14,648 bases of DNA from Elusimicrobia bacterium CG06_land_8_20_14_3_00_38_11 (GTDB taxonomy: Bacteria > Elusimicrobiota > UBA8919). Of the stretch, positions 11,933-14,648 are shown one piece after another. Within the stretch, counting starts at the first letter, position 1, and each line of letters starts with the position of its first letter. The notes under the pieces were generated by a model, which worked only from the letters and a program-made list of their open reading frames with translations, was not told where the DNA came from and did no database searches. The position numbers and the translations under genes were made by a program. The stretch spans positions 1 to 14,648 of the forward strand of contig PEVQ01000189.1 in the NCBI GenBank assembly GCA_002780205.1. Reading direction: 5' to 3'.

Positions 11933-12511
11933 TTATTTTATTTTTCCCGCAGAGACGCAGAGAACTACATGTTTTGACTTTCTCCGCGCACTTTGTGCCT
12001 CCGCGGTTAATGACTTTTTCAACAGTTTGTTATAAAGAATAATGCTTTCGGCTGAAACCGGTTTTCTTTCATTAAGTACATATTTAATTTTTGTTGAAAG
12101 CGCTAAAACCATAGCCATATCTAACTCTTTGAATGCAATCCTTCTTATTTCTCTCGCCTCTGGAAATTTCCTTGACGGCTCGGAAATATCGGCAATGTAA
12201 ATTATTTTGGAAAAATTATCCATATGTCTGTGACCGAAAGTATGGTGCCTAATAGCATAAAGTATTTTTTTATCTTTTATTTTGAATTTCGTTCTGGCGA
12301 GTTTTTCCGCTAAAAACGAGTGATTGTTTTTATCGTTAGATCTTTTTTGACAATCATGCAAAAGAGCGGCGATTTCTATTTTTATAATATTTTTTAATTT
12401 ATGATGTTTTGCCAGTTTTACAGCAAGTTTAGAAACTTTTATTGTATGAGTATATCTTTGTTTTGTAAGATTTTTTTTCAGAAAAAGTCTAATATCACTT
12501 ATAGAGACCAT
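11933..12511 (-). CDS. yqeK: YqeK-like HD domain hydrolase
   Basis: YqeK proteins are HD-fold symmetrical bis(5'-nucleosyl)-tetraphosphatases cleaving Ap4A. Metal-site residues visible in the 192-residue product are H22 in RYTHTIKVS, H52-D53 in AALLHDCQK, H64 (NNHSFLAEK), H89/H90 in AIRHHTFGH, and D108 in IIYIADISEPSRKFP. The ATG at 12511 is used; the frame extends to a TTG at 12532, but the ATG overlaps the nadD end by 17 nt and gives a normal start. The last 25 or so residues (LTAEAQSARRKSKHVVLCVS…) do not belong to the family and are encoded by a dispersed repeat. The nadD-yqeK order is conserved in many bacteria. Confidence 0.9.
   Translation of the reverse strand: MVSISDIRLFLKKNLTKQRYTHTIKVSKLAVKLAKHHKLKNIIKIEIAALLHDCQKRSNDKNNHSFLAEKLARTKFKIKDKKILYAIRHHTFGHRHMDNFSKIIYIADISEPSRKFPEAREIRRIAFKELDMAMVLALSTKIKYVLNERKPVSAESIILYNKLLKKSLTAEAQSARRKSKHVVLCVSAGKIK
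11946..12008. repeat. Dispersed inverted element forming the yqeK 3' end
   Basis: The left arm CCGCAGAGACGCAGAGAAC (11947-11965) and the right arm TCTCCGCGCACTTTGTGCC plus TCCGCGG (11981-12006) are imperfect inverted repeats of the same design as 8561-8673. The insertion is read through by the yqeK frame and supplies its tail and stop. Confidence 0.72.
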
Positions 12512-13052
12512 TTTTTTTAATATATTTTTCAACTACCGGCGGAACAAGTTTTTTGATAGAAAAATATTTTTTTATTTTTTCGCGAATATCGGTAGACGAG
12601 GTGTCTTTGATAATTCCCTCAAGTTTTAATAAATCTTTTTTAATCTTTACTTTATATCCCTTTCTTTCGGCAAAAACAATTTTGCTTAACCGCTTAATTT
12701 CTTCCACGTTTATCCAATTTTTCAAATCCATTGCAGAATCAGAACCGATTATCAAATAAAGTTCTGCCGACTTGTATTTTTTACGAAAATATTTTAATGT
12801 TTGATATGTATATATTTTTTTCCGTTTAATCTCAAAATCCGATATTTTAAATTTAGGATAATTTTTGACGGCTAACCGCAGCATTCTTTTTCTATAAACC
12901 ACATTTGTTAACTTTCTTGTTTTATGGGGTGGTAAAAATGCAGGAACAAAATACAAAACATCAAGTCTTAACTGTCTCAACGCTTTTTTGGCTATTTCAA
13001 TGTGTCCGTTGTGAACAGGGTCAAAACTCCCGCCAAATATGCCGATTTTCAT
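12495..13052 (-). CDS. nadD: Nicotinate-nucleotide adenylyltransferase
   Basis: NadD adenylates nicotinate mononucleotide to deamido-NAD. At 185 residues it is a little short but complete. The nucleotidyltransferase signature is GIFGGSFDPVHNGH (4-17) with HxGH at 14-17; VPAFLPPHK follows near 36-44, then IGSDSAMDLKNWINVEEI, and the C-terminal TSSTDIR (151-157), equivalent to the ISSTxIR ATP-binding motif. The ATG overlaps the proA TGA by 4 nt (ATGA), so it is coupled to proA. There is no independent Shine-Dalgarno. Confidence 0.95.
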   Translation of the reverse strand: MKIGIFGGSFDPVHNGHIEIAKKALRQLRLDVLYFVPAFLPPHKTRKLTNVVYRKRMLRLAVKNYPKFKISDFEIKRKKIYTYQTLKYFRKKYKSAELYLIIGSDSAMDLKNWINVEEIKRLSKIVFAERKGYKVKIKKDLLKLEGIIKDTSSTDIREKIKKYFSIKKLVPPVVEKYIKKNGLYK

Positions 13053-14308
13053 TTTCTTATCTGTCCGTTTCCGTGCACTACAAATTTGTATGATGTCAGT
13101 TCCCTTAATCCCATGGGACCCCTGGCATGTATTTTCTGAGTGGAAATTCCGATTTCCGCACCCATTCCGAATTCACCTCCGTCGGTAAATCTTGTTGAGG
13201 CATTGTGATATACGGCGGCAGAATCCACCTCTTTCAAAAATTTTTCCGCAGACTTTTTATTTTCCGTAATAATTGCATCCGAATGATGCGAACCGTATTT
13301 TTCTATATGCGTAATCGCTTCGGCTATGGAAGAGACCACCTTTACCGATAATATCAAATTAAGATATTCTGTGTACCAATCATTTTCTGTTGCGAATTTT
13401 ATCCCACCAACAATTTTTCTCGTTTTTTCGCAGCCGCGAATTTCAACATCCGCTTTTTTATATTCGGCGAGCATAACAGGTAAAAAATTTTTAGCGATGT
13501 CTTTATGAACTAAAAGCGTTTCCATCGCATTGCAGACACCGGGTCTCTGAACCTTTGCGTTGAATGAAATTTTTACTGCTTTTTCTATATCTGCATATTT
13601 GTCAACATAAACATGACACACACCTTTGCCATGAGCGATTACCGGAACCGACGAATTTTCTCTGATATATTTTATGAGGCCTTCGCCGCCACGGGGAATT
13701 ATGCAGTCAATATAGTTGGAAAGTCGAAGAATTTCCGAAATAATAATTCTATCCGTATTATCAATAAACTCAATAGTTCCGTCAGGAATACCGGACGAAT
13801 AAACGGCATCACAAATTATTTTTGACAGGATTTTGTTTGAGTTGATAGCGCTGCTCCCGCCGCGTAAAATTGCGCAGTTACCTGATTTCAGACACAACCC
13901 GACGGAATCAACCGTTACATTGGGACGGGATTCATAGATAATTCCTATAACCCCCAGCGGCACTCGGATTTTTTCTATTTTTAAGCCGTTGGGTCTTTTG
14001 ATTTTTTCGATAACTTCGCCTATAGGGTCGGGCAGTTTTGCTATCTGCTTCAAGCCGTCGGTCATTGAGACAATCCGTTTTTCATTAAGTTTAAGACGGT
14101 CAATTAACGCAGATGACAGTTTTTGTTTTTCGGCATTTTCTATATCTTTAAGATTTTCTGAAATGATTCTACCTGAATTTTTCAGAATGTTTTCTGCGAT
14201 TTTCAAAAGTGCCCGATTTTTCACAACGGTCGGAATAAGTCCAAGTTTTTTGGAAGCATTTTTCGCTCTTTCCACTTTTTCAATAATATATTTTTTAGCA
14301 TTAATCAT
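13049..14308 (-). CDS. proA: Gamma-glutamyl phosphate reductase
   Basis: ProA reduces glutamyl-5-phosphate to the semialdehyde in proline synthesis. The 419-residue length is typical. Visible motifs are GVIGIIYESRPNVTVDSVGLC, LRGGSSA, IPRGGEGLIKYI, APVIAHGKG-type VPVIAHGKGVCHVYVD, catalytic Cys259 in RPGVCNAMETLL, GSHHSDAIIT, and the C-terminal block ASTRFTDGGEFGMGAEIGIS followed by HARGPMGLRELTSYK. I used the ATG at 14308; a TTG at 14326 would add six residues. No Shine-Dalgarno is seen. A candidate promoter lies just upstream. ProB is absent from the window, while ProC is at 5636-6448. Confidence 0.96.
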   Translation of the reverse strand: MINAKKYIIEKVERAKNASKKLGLIPTVVKNRALLKIAENILKNSGRIISENLKDIENAEKQKLSSALIDRLKLNEKRIVSMTDGLKQIAKLPDPIGEVIEKIKRPNGLKIEKIRVPLGVIGIIYESRPNVTVDSVGLCLKSGNCAILRGGSSAINSNKILSKIICDAVYSSGIPDGTIEFIDNTDRIIISEILRLSNYIDCIIPRGGEGLIKYIRENSSVPVIAHGKGVCHVYVDKYADIEKAVKISFNAKVQRPGVCNAMETLLVHKDIAKNFLPVMLAEYKKADVEIRGCEKTRKIVGGIKFATENDWYTEYLNLILSVKVVSSIAEAITHIEKYGSHHSDAIITENKKSAEKFLKEVDSAAVYHNASTRFTDGGEFGMGAEIGISTQKIHARGPMGLRELTSYKFVVHGNGQIRK

Positions 14309-14316
14309 ATTTGTTA

Positions 14317-14345
14317 ATTTTATCAAATTTAAGAAAAAAAAGCAA
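14317..14345 (-). promoter_or_regulatory. Candidate promoter for proA
   Basis: On the minus strand TTGCTT (14345-14340), a 17-nt spacer and TAAAAT (14322-14317) resemble a sigma70 promoter. The -10 matches 5 of 6 but the -35 only matches TTG. A start point near 14310 would leave almost no leader before ATG 14308, as for the promoter at 831-859. AT-rich background makes chance matches likely. Confidence 0.3.
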
Positions 14346-14372
14346 TAACTCGGCGGGAAAATTCAATAAAAA

Positions 14373-14588
14373 TTACTTCTGAGATTTTTCCCCGGCAATG
14401 GTGCCGGTACAAGAGGCACATTTGGCAAGTATATCTTCTTTGAAAAGTCCTTTTTCGCGTCTTAATTTTGTCATCATAGAGTTACCGCTGGAAATTGAAA
14501 AACAGCAAATCATACAGATATTGCTGTTTAGCAGCGGACATCTTATTACCTTTTTGGCATCTTTACCGCAGAGACTACAAATTGACAT
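14373..14588 (-). CDS. Small Cys-rich zinc-ribbon-like protein
   Basis: I do not recognise a named family. The 71-residue product has eight cysteines: C4-x2-C7, C17, C25-x2-C28-C29, and C57-x2-C60. The CxxC pairs at both ends and in the middle fit two zinc sites, probably a zinc-ribbon or cross-brace fold. The segment FSISSGNSMMTKLRREKGLFKEDIL between the second and third pairs lacks Cys or His and may be a helix. The ATG at 14588 has no clear Shine-Dalgarno. It ends about 65 nt before proA, on the same strand. Its start lies close to a repeat at the window edge. It could be an iron-sulfur or zinc protein; I can say nothing about partners. Confidence 0.62.
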   Translation of the reverse strand: MSICSLCGKDAKKVIRCPLLNSNICMICCFSISSGNSMMTKLRREKGLFKEDILAKCASCTGTIAGEKSQK

Positions 14589-14603
14589 TATTCGCTTCGC
14601 TCA

Positions 14604-14648
14604 TTACACGGAACTGGCACTGAACCTTTTACACGGGACTGACTCGGA
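14604..14648. repeat. 25-nt-spaced direct repeat at the window edge
   Basis: TTACACGGAACTGGCACTGA (14604-14623) recurs as TTACACGGGACTGACTCGGA (14629-14648), matching at 15-16 of 20 positions with a period of 25. It is preceded by TTCGCTTCGCTCA. The second copy ends exactly at the window edge, so the full extent is unknown. Confidence 0.5.

Noticed and set aside
13989..14348. 119-codon plus-strand open frame opposite proA
   Set aside because: It is the reverse shadow of the proA coding sequence, with Phe/Ser/Ile-rich composition typical of antisense frames.

Overview
This is an AT-rich bacterial chromosome segment in which every gene I can support lies on the minus strand. Read in the direction of transcription (right to left) the order is: small Cys-rich zinc-ribbon protein, proA, nadD, yqeK-like HD hydrolase, LCP-family protein, rsfS, argS, a secreted HEAT/TPR protein, yggS, a 58-residue Arg-rich ORF, proC, mtnA, a small unknown gene, ileS, lspA, a broken DUF4160 gene and DUF2442. 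Spacing is tight, with many overlaps of 4 to 20 nt (proA/nadD, nadD/yqeK, LCP/rsfS, HEAT/yggS, small ORF/proC, ileS/lspA), so most genes are probably co-transcribed and translationally coupled. There is no tRNA, rRNA, CRISPR array, transposase or phage gene.

The gene content is mostly housekeeping: proline synthesis (proA, proC), NAD synthesis (nadD), ribosome silencing (rsfS), Ile and Arg tRNA charging (ileS, argS), methionine salvage (mtnA), PLP homeostasis (yggS), lipoprotein maturation (lspA) and envelope polymer attachment (LCP). nadD-yqeK-LCP-rsfS and ileS-lspA are common bacterial clusters. The taxon cannot be fixed from the sequence. Low GC, these clusters, and many dispersed repeats suggest an uncultivated lineage of the Omnitrophota/Elusimicrobiota type, but that is a low-confidence guess.

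The unusual part is the repeat load. (i) Short tandem repeats, mostly with a 7-bp unit, sit in frame inside conserved enzymes: two in ileS, one in mtnA, two in argS. lspA has a 4-bp repeat and the rsfS 3' end has an 8-bp repeat. (ii) A dispersed element built from 'CAGAGACGCAGA' and 'CTCCGTGCCTCCGTGGC' type words occurs about four times and supplies the C-terminal tails of RsfS and the YqeK-like protein. (iii) Paired hairpins lie before mtnA and before the 58-residue ORF, and a more complex hairpin cluster lies at the left end.

Two small genes (DUF4160 and the unknown gene after mtnA) each have one in-frame TAG followed by sequence that still reads as protein. They are either nonsense pseudogenes or a hint of amber readthrough. 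TAG also ends argS and rsfS, so it still works as an ordinary stop at least at those sites.
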